Assembly: GCF_020181655.1 (NCBI RefSeq)
Contig: NZ_CP084032.1
Span: 4,650,001 to 4,714,000, forward strand
Reading direction: 5' to 3'
DNA length: 64,000 bases
Source of the DNA: Pectobacterium colocasium
GTDB taxonomy: Bacteria; Pseudomonadota; Gammaproteobacteria; Enterobacterales; Enterobacteriaceae
In this document: one piece after another, positions 1-10,234 of the stretch
Layout: each line of letters opens with the position of its first letter
Numbering within the stretch: position 1 is the first letter of the stretch
Position numbers and translations under genes: made by a program
Notes under the pieces: model-generated
What the model was told of the DNA's origin: nothing
Databases searched by the model: none
The model's input: only the letters and a program-made list of their open reading frames with translations

Positions 1-1100
1 ATGCCGTCAATCACACCAATGATCTCCGCCATACGCTGAGATGAATCGCGAATGCCGCGCATTTTCTGCGTCACCGAAATCATCACGTCGCCGCTTTGCT
101 TCGCCGCACCGGAGGCTTTATTGGCGATTTCCGTCGCCTGCTGGGTGTTCTCCGCCGTGTTTTTAATGGTAGAGGTAAGCTGTTCCATCGACGCTGCGGT
201 TTCTTCCAGCGAGCTGGCCTGTTCTTCCGTGCGCGCTGACAGATCCTGATTACCTGCGGCGATTTGCGAGGCTGCCGTCGAGATGGTTTCCGCACCGTCA
301 CGCACCTGTCCGACAATCGTGCTCAAGCTGGTGTTCATGTGATCCAACGATTGCAGCAGCAATCCGGTTTCATCTTTGCTGGTAACAGTGATACGTGAGG
401 TCAGGTCGCCCTGTGCCACTCTGTCTGCCACTTGCAAAGCCTGCTGTATCGGTCGGGTTACGCTGCGCGTAATTGACCAGGCAATCAATGCCCCGAATAC
501 GGCACCCAGCGCCAAAATGAGCAGCAGAATAATACGAGTCTCGCGGTATACCTCAGCCATATCTTCAACGGAGGCTCCCATTGCATCATCCTGATAGTTA
601 ACCAGTTGCCTTACCGCATCACGGTACTGGCGCTGGATGACATTCAGGTTATTGTTGAACTCCTCAATTGCCGCATCCCGATTACCCGCCACCACATCGC
701 TAACAATTTTGTCGCCGGATTTCAAAAATTCGGTACGAATCCCGCGGATAAGACGTAACTGAGCGACCGAACGTTCTTCAACGGTCTGGCTTTCTAGCTT
801 ATCTAATAGGCGACCGATCTCCTGGCGGAATTCATTCACACGAGTAACATTTGCCTTGATTTGATCTGCACCTGAAACCAGCATTAGCCGCTGATATGCC
901 ACCAGAATGCTGTTCACATTATCGATAAGGCTATTAGAATCAACAGTCTGAGGGTAAACGTCTTTCACGATACTTCTGGCACTATCCTGAAAACCAGATA
1001 GCTTAGACAAGGAAAAAATACTCACGACAAACAGCATCAAAATCAGGATGGCAAATCCGGCTCCCAGTCGATAGCCAATACGCCAGTTCGCTAAATTCAT
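1..1100 (-). CDS. Methyl-accepting chemotaxis protein (3' end outside window)
   Basis: This is a transmembrane chemoreceptor that relays ligand binding to CheA/CheW. About 366 residues are visible from an ATG at 1098-1100, preceded by AAGGAG. The N-terminus [13 protein letters not shown] leads into a first membrane helix, followed by a four-helix-bundle type periplasmic domain, a second helix near residues 190-212, a HAMP segment ([20 protein letters not shown]) and the first half of the signalling hairpin ([20 protein letters not shown]). The gene runs off the left edge just before the hairpin tip. It is a close paralogue of the next gene on the same strand; the cytoplasmic parts are nearly identical, while the periplasmic parts differ, so the ligands probably differ. 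A FliA-type promoter lies at 1442-1468. Confidence 0.93.
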   Translation of the reverse strand, partial: MNLANWRIGYRLGAGFAILILMLFVVSIFSLSKLSGFQDSARSIVKDVYPQTVDSNSLIDNVNSILVAYQRLMLVSGADQIKANVTRVNEFRQEIGRLLDKLESQTVEERSVAQLRLIRGIRTEFLKSGDKIVSDVVAGNRDAAIEEFNNNLNVIQRQYRDAVRQLVNYQDDAMGASVEDMAEVYRETRIILLLILALGAVFGALIAWSITRSVTRPIQQALQVADRVAQGDLTSRITVTSKDETGLLLQSLDHMNTSLSTIVGQVRDGAETISTAASQIAAGNQDLSARTEEQASSLEETAASMEQLTSTIKNTAENTQQATEIANKASGAAKQSGDVMISVTQKMRGIRDSSQRMAEIIGVIDG

Positions 1101-1790
1101 GTCTCACTCCTTTAAGGTAATGCATAGCAAGGTCAATTGCGCACATGTCGCAGATTGATGGAACCACAGGGCGGAGAATGGTTGGCGATCCGAAGGAAAA
1201 AACCTTCTGACGCGACAGAGATACCTTAAGGCAGGCATTTTTTACGCATGCTCTGAGCAGCATGAGAAGCGCTATCAAAAATCAAATAGTTTCCCTCGGG
1301 TGTTGAGGTGCAAAAGTGGAAATAAATCGAACAATGCTACAAATACAACTGATAAGACCGCAGAGACGTGATTGAAGTGATAAATCGTGGTCTTCCCTCT
1401 CCGGACTCATGCAGCCATAACCGCTCCTGTGTTATCTATTTTTATCGGCAAGGCGTTTCTGAACTTTACGAATTGATCGTTTAAATCATTCAAAAACATA
1501 TAATAAATAGACAGCAACTATCAAAAGTCAAGTTTCGATCGGAAAAATCACAGTTTAATCAACCAATAATTAACATAAGTAACGCCTCAATTACATAAAA
1601 GGATAGTCAGACATGTCTGATATTAAAAATAAAGAGATGGGAATATTTCTTAGTAAAGAATAACCAGCTGAATAAGAAGAGAAAAAATCATATTTGCTCT
1701 ATACAGCGTAGAGAACGAATTAGGGGAGTATATTGCTCCCCTGCTGAAATAGGTGCGGTACAGCAACACGACCAAACGCTAGCCGTAAAT
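1101..1790. other. Long spacer between tandem chemoreceptor genes
   Basis: This AT-rich 690-base spacer holds no convincing gene. It contains the long leader and FliA-type promoter of the first chemoreceptor. Near the downstream gene's end it has a GGGGAG/CTCCCC hairpin at 1723-1741 that could end or stabilise that transcript. Confidence 0.5.
1442..1468 (-). promoter_or_regulatory. FliA (sigma-28) type promoter of the first chemoreceptor
   Basis: On the minus strand the sequence reads TAAAGTTC, 11 bases, then GCCGATAA. The consensus is TAAAGTTT-N11-GCCGATAA, so the -10 is perfect and the -35 matches 7 of 8. It lies about 340 bases upstream of the chemoreceptor start. Flagellar sigma factor control of chemoreceptors is established in enterobacteria; use here is inferred. 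Confidence 0.75.
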
Positions 1791-3413
1791 TTACTCTTTG
1801 CTTGCCAGCGCCAGAGACAGCGTCGGCGTGCTCATCGGCACATAAGAGCCGTAACCGCCGCTGTTATACGACTGTATTTTAAACGCGCTCACCGCGTCTG
1901 CCAGAACAGAGGCCTGTGCTTGCAGAGACAGCGCTGCGGAGGCAGATTCTTCTACCAAAGCCGCGTTCTGCTGAGTCGTGGTGTCAATCTGTCCAATCGC
2001 CAGATTCATCTGGTTAATCCCGTCGCTCTGTTCACGGCTGGCCTGCGAGATCTCGCTGATAATGTCGTGCACGTCCTTCACGTGGGCCGTCAATCCGCCC
2101 ATGGTTTCTTCAGCAGTATCGACAAGATCCATTCCTTCGCGAATTTTGCTCACCGAGTCGTCGATCAAATCCTTGATCTCCCGTGCTGCGGTCGCACTGC
2201 GCTGTGCCAATGAACGGACTTCTCCCGCCACCACCGCAAAGCCGCGTCCCTGTTCGCCCGCCCGCGCCGCTTCAACCGCCGCGTTCAGCGCCAGAATATT
2301 GGTCTGGAAAGCAATGCCGTCAATCACACCGATGATTTCCGCCATACGCTGGGACGAATCGCGAATACCGCGCATTTTCTGCGTCACGGAAAGCATGACA
2401 TCGCCACTTTGTTTTGCCGCACCAGTCGCCTTATTAGCAATTTCTGTCGCCTGCAGGGTGTTCTCCGCCGTGTTTTTAATAGTGGATGCCAGTTGCTCCA
2501 TGGAGGCTGCCGTTTCCTCCAGCGAACTCGCCTGTTCTTCCGTGCGCGATGACAGATCCTGATTGCCCGCCGTGATTTGTGACGCCGCCGTCGAGATAGT
2601 TTCCGCCCCATCACGTACCTGGCCGACAATCATGCTCAGGCTGGTGTTCATACGATCCAACGATTGCAGCAGCAATCCGGTTTCATCCTTGGTGATCACC
2701 GTAATACGTGAAGTCAGGTCGCCCTGTGCCACGCGATCGGCCACTTGCAATGCCTGCTCTATTGGGCGGGTTACGCTACACGTAATCGCCCAGGCAATCA
2801 GCGCTCCAGATACGGCACCTAGCGCCAAAATAAGCAGCAAAATCATACGAGTGCTGTTATACACCTCAGCCATGGTCTCGACAGAGTTATCCATCGCCTC
2901 ATTTTGGTAATTCACCAGTTGCTTCACCGCGTCACGGTAATTGCGCTGAATCACGTTCAGGGTGTTATTGAATTCCGCGATGGCGACATCGTTGTTGCCC
3001 GCCTGCGCATCACTAATAATTTTATCGCCGGATTTGATGAACTCGGCACGAAACCCGCGGACAACCCCCACTTGCTTGCGAGCCTGTTCTCCTGAAGCAT
3101 TCCTTTCCAGATTATCAAGCAGACGGCTAATCTCCTTGCGGTACGCCATAATCCGATCGACATACCCCTGACGCTGTTCCTGACCGGATACCAGCAGCAT
3201 CTGCAAATAAGCGACGAAGTGCCCATTCACATTATCGATGAGGTCATTCGCATCTACCGTTTGTGGGTAAACGTCTTTAACAATATCTCTGGCGCCATCC
3301 TGAAAGCCGGACAGTTTAGACAGAGAAAAAATACTCACGGTAAACAACATCAGGATTAAGATAGCAAACCCGCTTCCTAATCGATAACCAATACGCCAAT
3401 TCGCTAAATTCAC
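1791..3413 (-). CDS. Methyl-accepting chemotaxis protein
   Basis: A complete 540-residue chemoreceptor. It has transmembrane helix 1 (about 10-32), a periplasmic four-helix-bundle type domain (about 33-188), helix 2 (about 190-212), a HAMP domain (about 213-267) and a long cytoplasmic coiled coil with the invariant tip [20 protein letters not shown]. The start codon is GTG (3411-3413), behind AAAAGGAG. The C-terminus (LALASKE) lacks the WxxF-type pentapeptide that tethers CheR/CheB, so it may depend on neighbouring receptors for adaptation. It is a tandem paralogue of the gene at 1-1100. A FliA-type promoter sits at 3648-3674. Confidence 0.95.
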   Translation of the reverse strand: MNLANWRIGYRLGSGFAILILMLFTVSIFSLSKLSGFQDGARDIVKDVYPQTVDANDLIDNVNGHFVAYLQMLLVSGQEQRQGYVDRIMAYRKEISRLLDNLERNASGEQARKQVGVVRGFRAEFIKSGDKIISDAQAGNNDVAIAEFNNTLNVIQRNYRDAVKQLVNYQNEAMDNSVETMAEVYNSTRMILLLILALGAVSGALIAWAITCSVTRPIEQALQVADRVAQGDLTSRITVITKDETGLLLQSLDRMNTSLSMIVGQVRDGAETISTAASQITAGNQDLSSRTEEQASSLEETAASMEQLASTIKNTAENTLQATEIANKATGAAKQSGDVMLSVTQKMRGIRDSSQRMAEIIGVIDGIAFQTNILALNAAVEAARAGEQGRGFAVVAGEVRSLAQRSATAAREIKDLIDDSVSKIREGMDLVDTAEETMGGLTAHVKDVHDIISEISQASREQSDGINQMNLAIGQIDTTTQQNAALVEESASAALSLQAQASVLADAVSAFKIQSYNSGGYGSYVPMSTPTLSLALASKE

Positions 3414-3647
3414 ATCTCACTCCTTTTAGGTAATACCTAATAATCACTACTGCGCACGGTTATCGTCTAATAACCTCGCAGAGTGGGGGAAATAATCGTT
3501 TTCGGGGAAATAAATATGCTTCATGGGTATAATAAATATACCCACAAGAGAGTAATTGCAGATGCATTTTCAACATCAGTAAAACGTTAGAAAATACAAA
3601 CAACCTCACTCTACTTGTACGCCTAAGCTGCCTCCATGCCGTTTACC

Positions 3648-3674
3648 TTATCGGCATAAGACTGCTGAGCTTTA
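3648..3674 (-). promoter_or_regulatory. FliA (sigma-28) type promoter of the second chemoreceptor
   Basis: The minus strand reads TAAAGCTC, 11 bases, then GCCGATAA: a perfect -10 and 6 of 8 at the -35. It is about 235 bases upstream of the GTG start. The same architecture precedes the paralogue at 1442-1468. Confidence 0.7.
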
Positions 3675-3906
3675 TGACAACGTTGCTTAAATGCTTTGAG
3701 GAATAGATATATCGATGACCGATGAATATTCAATTTCGGAAAATAACCGACCAGTCGATGCAGAAAAAAACGCGGAATAGCGAGACAACTTTATTAAAGG
3801 AAAGACAATATAGTTAATTCTCGGGAAGGCAGACAATATGCAGAGAGAAATAATAAAAATTGAGAAGCGGGGGAAATAATGCGTATTTTATCTATTCATC
3901 TGGTGT

Positions 3907-3935
3907 AAAAAGTCAGGGAGGCCATGCCTCCCTGA
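3907..3935 (-). terminator. Rho-independent terminator of metE
   Basis: A perfect 10-bp stem (TCAGGGAGGC at 3913-3922, GCCTCCCTGA at 3926-3935) with a 3-base loop is followed on the minus strand by a run of five T, 20 bases after the metE stop. Confidence 0.85.
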
Positions 3936-3954
3936 TGTCATCAGCCATTAACTA

Positions 3955-6219
3955 TTACTGAGTTTCACGCAGACGTTGTGCTGCCTGAACCATATTCGCC
4001 AGCGCCTGACGCGTTTCCGGCCAGCCACGGGTTTTCAGACCGCAATCCGGGTTCACCCACAGGCGTTCCGCTGGGATACGCTGTGCCGCTTTCTTCAGCA
4101 GATCTTCCATCCATTCCACGCTCGGTACGTTCGGGGAGTGGATATCATAAACGCCCGGACCGATTTCATTCGGGTACTCGAACTCTTCAAACGACTCCAG
4201 TAATTCCATATCGGAACGAGAGGTTTCAATCGTGATCACGTCTGCATCCAGCGCGGCGATAGAATCCATGATGTCGTTGAACTCGCAATAACACATATGG
4301 GTATGGATCTGCGTATCATCTTTCGCCACCGCGGCATTCAGACGGAAAGCATCGACTGCCCAGGCCAGATACGCCTCCCAGTCTGAGCGGTGCAGCGGCA
4401 GACCTTCACGCAGCGCCGGTTCGTCAATCTGGATGATGCCAATACCTGCGGCTTCCAAATCTGCGACTTCATCACGCAGCGCCAGTGCAATTTGCTTAGC
4501 GATAGTTTCACGCGTGACGTCTTCACGCGGGAAAGACCAGCACAGGATGGTCACCGGACCTGTCAGCATGCCTTTCATCGGCTTGTCGGTCAGAGACTGT
4601 GCGTATTTCGCCCACTCAACGGTGATCGCTTCTGGACGACTCACATCACCAATGATGACTGGCGGTTTCACACAGCGAGAACCGTAGCTCTGTACCCAGC
4701 CGTTCTGGGTAAAGATAAACCCATCCAGATGCTCACCGAAGTATTCCACCATGTCGTTGCGCTCGGCTTCACCGTGCACCAGTACGTCCAGACCCAGACG
4801 CTCTTGCTCAGCCACGGCCTGTTTAATGTGTTCGGCAATGCCAGTGCGATAGTTATTACCATCCAGACGACCCTGCTTGAAATCCAGACGCAGGCCGCGA
4901 ATTTCCGTGGTCTGCGGGAAAGAACCGATCGTGGTCGTCGGCCATGCTGGCAGATTAAAGCGCTCACGCTGAGCATCCGCACGCACCGAATACACGCTCT
5001 GACGCTGGCTGTCCTGTGCGGTAATCGCTGCCAGACGCTGCGCAACGGCGGCGTTATTCACACGCGCTGAGGTACGACGGGCACGAATCGGCGCGCTGTA
5101 GGCTTCCAGTGCCTGACCGTTGCCGCTATTCAATGCCTGAGACAACAGTGCCAGCTCCGCACATTTCTGAATCGCAAAGGCAAACCAGCTCTTCACTTCA
5201 TCATCCAGACGTACTTCCACGCTCAGATCGATAGGGCTATGCAGCAGTGAGCATGAGCTACCCAGCCACAGATCGCGCGTTCCCACCAACGGTTGCAGAC
5301 GCTCGAACCAGTTGCTCAGATCGGCGCGCCATACGTTACGCCCATTAATCACCCCCAGAGACAGTACCCAGTTAGCAGGCAGTTGGGCGCTCAGCGTCGC
5401 GGCATCATCCTTACCGTGAACCAGATCGATATGCAGCCCCTGAACCGGCAGCGCTTTGATCGTTTCCAGATTCTGGCTCACGCTATCAAAATAGGTCGTC
5501 AGCAGCAGTTTCACCTGCCCCTGCAACGCATCGTAAGCCGGTTTAAACGCGGCCAGCCACGCTTGCGGCAGTTCCAGCGCCAGCGCAGGTTCATCAATCT
5601 GCACCCACTCAATCCCGCGTTTCGCCAGTTCAGCCAGCACCTGCTGATAAACTGGCAGAATATCCTGTAGCAGCGACAGACGATCAAACTGCTCACCTTT
5701 CACTTTACCCAGCCACAGATAGGTAACCGGGCCTAACAAAACAGGCTTCACGTTATGGCCCAGAGCCAGTGCTTCATCCACTTCATCCAGCAGCTGTGTC
5801 CAGGTCAGCTTGAACTGCTGCCCTTTGGTGAACTCCGGCACCATGTAGTGATAGTTAGTGTTAAACCACTTGGTCATTTCAGCGGCAGCGGCAGGCTGAC
5901 CGGTTGGCGCACGTCCACGGCCAATACGGAACAGCGTATCCAGATCGACCGAGCCGTCTTCATTCTGATGACGTGCGGGTACGTTACCCAGCAGCAGACT
6001 GGTGGTCAGTACATGGTCGTACCAGGCGAAATCACCCACTGGCAGCAGATCAACGCCAGCATCCTTCTGTTGTTGCCAATGACGCGCACGCAGCTCACGT
6101 CCAACGGTCAGCAACTCTTCCTGTGTCGCGTTACCAGCCCAGTAGCTTTCCTGCGCTTTTTTCAGTTCACGGCGTAATCCAACGCGCGGAAAACCCAGTG
6201 TGTGATTCACAATCGCCAT
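3955..6219 (-). CDS. metE: Cobalamin-independent methionine synthase MetE
   Basis: Transfers the methyl group of 5-methyltetrahydrofolate (polyglutamate form) to homocysteine, the last step of methionine synthesis, in the cytoplasm. The 754 residues match the usual family length. There are two TIM-barrel halves: the N-terminal half opens with [18 protein letters not shown], and the C-terminal catalytic half opens near [13 protein letters not shown]. The zinc ligands are visible as [10 protein letters not shown] (about residues 640-650) and NPDCGLKTR (about 726). It is divergent from metR, with MetJ-like boxes between the two genes, as in other enterobacteria. Regulation by MetR activation and MetJ repression is inferred from that arrangement. 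Confidence 0.98.
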   Translation of the reverse strand: MAIVNHTLGFPRVGLRRELKKAQESYWAGNATQEELLTVGRELRARHWQQQKDAGVDLLPVGDFAWYDHVLTTSLLLGNVPARHQNEDGSVDLDTLFRIGRGRAPTGQPAAAAEMTKWFNTNYHYMVPEFTKGQQFKLTWTQLLDEVDEALALGHNVKPVLLGPVTYLWLGKVKGEQFDRLSLLQDILPVYQQVLAELAKRGIEWVQIDEPALALELPQAWLAAFKPAYDALQGQVKLLLTTYFDSVSQNLETIKALPVQGLHIDLVHGKDDAATLSAQLPANWVLSLGVINGRNVWRADLSNWFERLQPLVGTRDLWLGSSCSLLHSPIDLSVEVRLDDEVKSWFAFAIQKCAELALLSQALNSGNGQALEAYSAPIRARRTSARVNNAAVAQRLAAITAQDSQRQSVYSVRADAQRERFNLPAWPTTTIGSFPQTTEIRGLRLDFKQGRLDGNNYRTGIAEHIKQAVAEQERLGLDVLVHGEAERNDMVEYFGEHLDGFIFTQNGWVQSYGSRCVKPPVIIGDVSRPEAITVEWAKYAQSLTDKPMKGMLTGPVTILCWSFPREDVTRETIAKQIALALRDEVADLEAAGIGIIQIDEPALREGLPLHRSDWEAYLAWAVDAFRLNAAVAKDDTQIHTHMCYCEFNDIMDSIAALDADVITIETSRSDMELLESFEEFEYPNEIGPGVYDIHSPNVPSVEWMEDLLKKAAQRIPAERLWVNPDCGLKTRGWPETRQALANMVQAAQRLRETQ

Positions 6220-6235
6220 CGTTAATTCCTCATTT

Positions 6236-6259
6236 AGCCGTCCAGATGTTTACACATCC
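6236..6259. promoter_or_regulatory. Candidate MetJ operator (three tandem met boxes)
   Basis: Three adjacent 8-base units, AGCCGTCC, AGATGTTT and ACACATCC, resemble the met box AGACGTCT (6, 6 and 5 matches of 8). They lie in the metE-metR divergent region. MetJ is known to bind tandem imperfect boxes. A palindrome TTCACTGTCACTGTGAA lies at 6299-6315, just before the metR ribosome site. Confidence 0.5.
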
Positions 6260-6323
6260 ATAATCCGCAGGTAGTGTAGTAACTACAAGCGCAATTTATT
6301 CACTGTCACTGTGAAGGACTCTC

Positions 6324-7259
6324 ATGATCGAATTCAAACACCTGCGAACGCTGCAAGCACTGCGCAATACCGGATCGTTAGCCGCCGCTGCCGCTGCACT
6401 TCATCAAACTCAATCGGCGTTATCCCACCAGTTCAGCGATCTGGAACAGCGCCTTGGGTTCAGGCTATTCGTGCGTAAAAGCCAGCCGCTGCGCTTTACG
6501 CCTCAGGGAGAAATTCTGTTGCAGTTGGCAGAGCAGGTGTTACCGCAAATCCAGCAGGCGTTGCAGGATTGTCATGCGCCGCACCAAACCACGCTCCGTC
6601 TAGCCATTGAGTGTCATAGCTGTATTCAGTGGCTGACGCCGGCGCTAGATGAGTTCCATCTGCACTGGCCGCAGGTGGTGATGGATTTTAAATCAGGCGT
6701 GACATTCGACCCTCAGCCAGCACTCCAGCAAGGCGAGTTGGATCTGGTGATGACCTCCGACATCATGCCGCGCAGTGGCCTGCAATATTCGCCTCTGTTT
6801 GATTTTGAAGTCAGGCTAGTGCTGGCACCCGATCATCCGCTGGCAGGAAAAGAGAAAATCGAACCGGAGGATTTCACCGCAGAGACCCTGATGATCTATC
6901 CGGTACAGCGGCAACGGCTGGATGTCTGGCGTCACTTTTTGCAGCCGGCCGGCGTCAGCCCTACGCTGAAAAGCGTGGACAATACGCTGCTGTTGATTCA
7001 GATGGTAGCCGCCCGCATGGGCATCGCCGCGCTACCGCACTGGGTAGTGGAAAGCTTCGAGCGTCAGGGGCTGATTGTAACCAAATCGCTGGGTGACGGG
7101 CTGTGGAGCCGGTTGTACGCCGCCGTCCGTGACGGAGAGCAGCGCCAACCGGTGATTGATGCGTTTATTCGTTCGGCGCGTCAGCACGCTTGTGAGCACT
7201 TACCGTTTGTGAAGGACGCTTCACGACCCAACGCTGGTGTACCCACAGTGAGGACGTGA
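6324..7259 (+). CDS. metR: LysR-family regulator MetR
   Basis: Homocysteine-responsive activator of metE and related methionine genes. It is 311 residues, with an N-terminal winged helix-turn-helix ([20 protein letters not shown] through about residue 60) and a LysR substrate-binding domain from about 90. The ATG follows AAGGACTCTC. It is divergently paired with metE, the standard enterobacterial arrangement, and its last 95 bases overlap the 3' end of the opposing bioP gene. The assignment rests on sequence resemblance and on this context. Confidence 0.96.
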   Translation: MIEFKHLRTLQALRNTGSLAAAAAALHQTQSALSHQFSDLEQRLGFRLFVRKSQPLRFTPQGEILLQLAEQVLPQIQQALQDCHAPHQTTLRLAIECHSCIQWLTPALDEFHLHWPQVVMDFKSGVTFDPQPALQQGELDLVMTSDIMPRSGLQYSPLFDFEVRLVLAPDHPLAGKEKIEPEDFTAETLMIYPVQRQRLDVWRHFLQPAGVSPTLKSVDNTLLLIQMVAARMGIAALPHWVVESFERQGLIVTKSLGDGLWSRLYAAVRDGEQRQPVIDAFIRSARQHACEHLPFVKDASRPNAGVPTVRT

Positions 7260-8064
7260 TAATTATCGTCCCCACGATAAAGCTCAGCCAGTCTGGCGTT
7301 TTATGCCAGATAGCGAAGTTAACCAAAAGCCCAGTCGGCACATGGAAGTTATTCATTATGCTGAGCGTTCCGGCATCCACCTGGGTTGCGCCGTAGTTCC
7401 ACATAAAATAACCCAGACCAGAAGCGCCAATCCCCAACCAGAGCAGTACGCCCCACTGTAAGGTGGTGGTGGGTAATTTATCCAGATTGCCGAAGAGCAG
7501 CCACGCGGTTATCGTCACGATCGCCGCGCCCAGGTAAAACCAGGAAAATGCACAGTGCTGCGGTACGGGATAGAGCTCCATCAGGCGCTTGTAGCCAACC
7601 TGACCTGCGGCAAAACACACGTTAGCCGCCTGCACCAGCAGGAATCCCCACCAAAAATGCTCACTCACACCGTGATAGTGGATCACGGCTGCGCCGAATA
7701 CCGCCAGCAGAGCACTCATGACATAGCCCCAGCGCAGACGCTGCCGAGCAAGCAAATCATAAATCAGCGTGACGTATAGCGGCGTCATCACCGTAAAGAG
7801 TAAAAACTCAGGTACGGTCAGGTACAAGTAGGCCTGGAAGACGAACAGGTACATGATACCCAGTTGGCAAGCACCCACTAACAGATATAAGAAAATGACG
7901 CGTGGCGCATAGCCTCGAAAGCGTAAAAACGGCAAAAACACCACAGCCGCCGCTGTCAGGCGGAACATCGCAGAAAACCAGCTATCAACCTGACCCGCCA
8001 GATATTCGCCAATCAGGCTGAATGAAAATGCCCACAAGATAGTGGTAATAGTAAGTAATGGCAC
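7165..8064 (-). CDS. bioP: Biotin transporter BioP/YigM (DMT superfamily)
   Basis: Inner-membrane permease of the drug/metabolite (EamA) superfamily; the E. coli YigM orthologue was shown to import biotin. It is 299 residues, the same as E. coli, with about ten hydrophobic helices beginning at [21 protein letters not shown] and the conserved stretch [16 protein letters not shown] near 230. Position next to metR is as in E. coli. The gene is convergent with metR, and the two share 95 bases of 3' coding sequence on opposite strands. Confidence 0.92.
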   Translation of the reverse strand: MPLLTITTILWAFSFSLIGEYLAGQVDSWFSAMFRLTAAAVVFLPFLRFRGYAPRVIFLYLLVGACQLGIMYLFVFQAYLYLTVPEFLLFTVMTPLYVTLIYDLLARQRLRWGYVMSALLAVFGAAVIHYHGVSEHFWWGFLLVQAANVCFAAGQVGYKRLMELYPVPQHCAFSWFYLGAAIVTITAWLLFGNLDKLPTTTLQWGVLLWLGIGASGLGYFMWNYGATQVDAGTLSIMNNFHVPTGLLVNFAIWHKTPDWLSFIVGTIIITSSLWVHQRWVVKRPSQTVSAHKRADAPNE

Positions 8065-8274
8065 AACAACATCCGCTTAGGAAAAAGTCTCGCCATTGTA
8101 ACGGAGATGACTGAATGAATTTCAGTCAATGTGGTTTACATTAGAGTAAGTATTAAACAAACGGACGAGTAAGTAACTGTCACAATGAGAGAAACGGCAT
8201 TAAATAACCATTTCCCAAGTAACATTTACACCACCGAATATATTCTGTTAACGCAACGCTTTATCAAATAATTA

Positions 8275-8304
8275 GAGCCTCTTTTTATGAAATAAAAGAG
8301 GCTC
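8275..8304 (-). terminator. Terminator downstream of pagP
   Basis: A perfect 11-bp inverted repeat (GAGCCTCTTTT / AAAAGAGGCTC) with an 8-base loop sits 12 bases past the pagP stop, with A/T tracts inside the stem. It could act in both directions between the convergently oriented regions. Confidence 0.75.
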
Positions 8305-8316
8305 GATAACCTAAAA

Positions 8317-8955
8317 TCAAATCTGCCATCTTAACCAGGCAAAGAAAACATTACCGTTATTATATGTGCCAGGGATGTAAGTCGCCTGGAAAGAGAGTTT
8401 GTTATAACTTATTGATGCCAGAGGCAGCAATACAGGAATCGGAATATAGTTCCAGTTGTCACGCATCGTTACGCCGGCCGTAAAACCCAGCCCCAATTGG
8501 AAATCCTGATCGCTGGTTGGCCGCCAGCGCTTTTCATAACCATAGCCACCGATAGGCTCCCATTTATTATAGGAATCTTTAAATGCCATAATATAAAGCC
8601 CGTGCCAGTCCCCATCCTTATCCAAACGGGAAAGGCCGTAGCCCGCGCCCCACGGCCTTTCATTATATCGATCAGTCTTTTCTTTATCGTACGTCCAGCG
8701 GTTATGCCAGGTAATCGCCGGGATATAAATATCGTGGCTTTGCGGCGAATTCCAGGTCGTAGACAGGTTATTTTTACTTCTTTGCCACCAGCTTTCACTC
8801 TGCTTATCCGATGCCAAATCATTGGAATCAACCGCTGTAAGGGTACGGTTAGCCATGCTATCCGTATTATTTATGCTTTCTGCTGCGTAGCTCAAAAAAG
8901 GGACAACGGGTAGTGTACTCAAACTCAGCGTGATTAAAGTTCGCTTCAAATACAT
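8317..8955 (-). CDS. pagP: Lipid A palmitoyltransferase PagP
   Basis: Outer-membrane beta-barrel enzyme that moves a palmitate chain from a phospholipid to lipid A, strengthening the membrane against cationic peptides. It is 212 residues: a signal peptide to about residue 25 (SYAA), a linker to about 60, then the eight-strand barrel. The catalytic residues of the family are visible as H84 (ITWHNRW) and D127-S128 (FKDSYNK). The C-terminus FFAWLRWQI fits an outer-membrane insertion signal. The gene is monocistronic. The N-terminal linker before [16 protein letters not shown] is somewhat longer than in E. coli. Confidence 0.96.
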   Translation of the reverse strand: MYLKRTLITLSLSTLPVVPFLSYAAESINNTDSMANRTLTAVDSNDLASDKQSESWWQRSKNNLSTTWNSPQSHDIYIPAITWHNRWTYDKEKTDRYNERPWGAGYGLSRLDKDGDWHGLYIMAFKDSYNKWEPIGGYGYEKRWRPTSDQDFQLGLGFTAGVTMRDNWNYIPIPVLLPLASISYNKLSFQATYIPGTYNNGNVFFAWLRWQI

Positions 8956-9265
8956 ATAATTTTCTCTGTAACAGCGTCACGATTCCATTCAAACAAAGGT
9001 AATCCAGATAAAGCTATCCTTGGTCGTTACCAAAATATATAGTTCAACTTACGCCATCTGCCTATATAAACGGTAAACTAAAGCAACCTATTATGAAGGG
9101 ATAAGTAGCAACTTTGCTTAAATAGATAGTGAATTCAGTACCGATTTCAGACGTTTCTTAGCAGAAATAACAAAAAACCACCTTGTTTACCGGTGGTTTA
9201 TACTCTGATGAGGAACCGTTTCAGATGGATAGCAAAAACGTTAAATCGCCTATGCTGCTGCGGGG
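8956..9265. other. Spacer between cysE and pagP
   Basis: It holds the cysE terminator at 9172-9199 and presumably the pagP promoter. A GTTTA-CC-GTTTA pair near 9070 on the minus strand is reminiscent of a PhoP box but has the wrong spacing. No gene is seen. Confidence 0.4.
9172..9199 (-). terminator. Rho-independent terminator of the secB-gpsA-cysE operon
   Basis: The stem AAACCACC / GGTGGTTT (9175-9182 and 9192-9199) is followed by a T run on the minus strand, about 67 bases past the cysE stop. Confidence 0.7.
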
Positions 9266-10087
9266 CTAGATACCATCACCGTATTCAAAGCCACGATTGA
9301 TGCCGTTGAAATACTGATCCATATCCATAGCAGGTTTATCGCTTTCCGGTCGACCAACAATACGAGCCGGGACACCTGCCGCCGTCGTGTGTGGAGGAAC
9401 GGATTGCAGCACGACAGAACCGGCGCCAATTTTCGCGCCACAGCCAACTTCAATGTTCCCCAGAATTTTAGCACCAGCACCAATCATCACGCCTTCACGA
9501 ATTTTAGGGTGACGATCGCCGCTCGTTTTACCCGTACCGCCCAGCGTCACGGATTGCAAAATAGAGACATCATTTTCAACCACCGCGGTTTCGCCGATCA
9601 CAATACCTGTTGCATGATCGAGCATGATCCCGCAGCCGATTCTCGCCGCTGGGTGGATATCGACACCGAAAGAAACCGAGATCTGGTTCTGGAAATAGAC
9701 CGCCAGCGCTTTACGATCCTGCGACCAAAGCCAGTGGCCAATACGGTAAGCCTGTAGTGCATGAAACCCTTTCAGATAGAGCAACGGCGTCGAATATTTA
9801 TCCACCGCCGGATCGCGCAGGCAGACGGCCTGAATATCGCGCGCGGCAGAAATGATCATCTGTGGATCGGCGTCGTAGGCTTCTTCAACTACTTCACGAA
9901 TGGCGATCGCAGGCATGATCGCATTTGCCAGCTTGTTTGCCAGCATATAGCTCAATGCGCTACCCAAATTCTCGTGCTTCAGCAACGTGGCATGAAAAAA
10001 GCTGGCCAGCATCGGTTCACAGTCTGCGAGACTGCGCGCTTCTGCCTTGATATTGGTCCAGACCAGTTCCAGTTCTTCTGTCGACAT
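9266..10087 (-). CDS. cysE: Serine acetyltransferase CysE
   Basis: Makes O-acetylserine from serine and acetyl-CoA, the committed step of cysteine synthesis, and partners with CysK. It is 273 residues from the ATG at 10085-10087 (MSTEELELVW), which has GGAG/AAGG upstream; the frame extends nine codons further, but 273 is the usual family length. The N-terminal helical domain is followed by left-handed beta-helix hexapeptide repeats (about 140-240: HPAARIGCGIMLDHATGIVIGE and onward). The C-terminal tail carries the region that binds CysK. It is the last gene of the secB-gpsA-cysE run. Confidence 0.97.
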   Translation of the reverse strand: MSTEELELVWTNIKAEARSLADCEPMLASFFHATLLKHENLGSALSYMLANKLANAIMPAIAIREVVEEAYDADPQMIISAARDIQAVCLRDPAVDKYSTPLLYLKGFHALQAYRIGHWLWSQDRKALAVYFQNQISVSFGVDIHPAARIGCGIMLDHATGIVIGETAVVENDVSILQSVTLGGTGKTSGDRHPKIREGVMIGAGAKILGNIEVGCGAKIGAGSVVLQSVPPHTTAAGVPARIVGRPESDKPAMDMDQYFNGINRGFEYGDGI

Positions 10088-10234
10088 TGCCTTACTCTCC
10101 GAGCGACCACACACTACAACGTATATCTGTTCTCAAACGGCAGGCTTATTTGCACCACCGTTCGCATACAAGAAAATGAAGATACTATGAGCCTCCCAGA
10201 TTAGGAAGCCCAGCGCAGCATAGAACAACGTGTT

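Larger units (their letters stand above)
3414..3954. other. Spacer between metE terminator and chemoreceptor
   Basis: No gene is seen here. The stretch holds the FliA-type promoter and leader of the chemoreceptor on its left and the metE terminator on its right. The remaining roughly 200 AT-rich bases show nothing recognisable. Confidence 0.5.

Noticed and set aside
1003..1278. 91-codon minus-strand frame near the first chemoreceptor start
   Set aside because: It reads the chemoreceptor N-terminus out of frame and has no ribosome site or recognisable product.
9060..9090. GTTTA pair upstream of pagP resembling a PhoP box
   Set aside because: The two half-sites are 7 bases apart from start to start, while a PhoP box needs 11. 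It was not called as a site.
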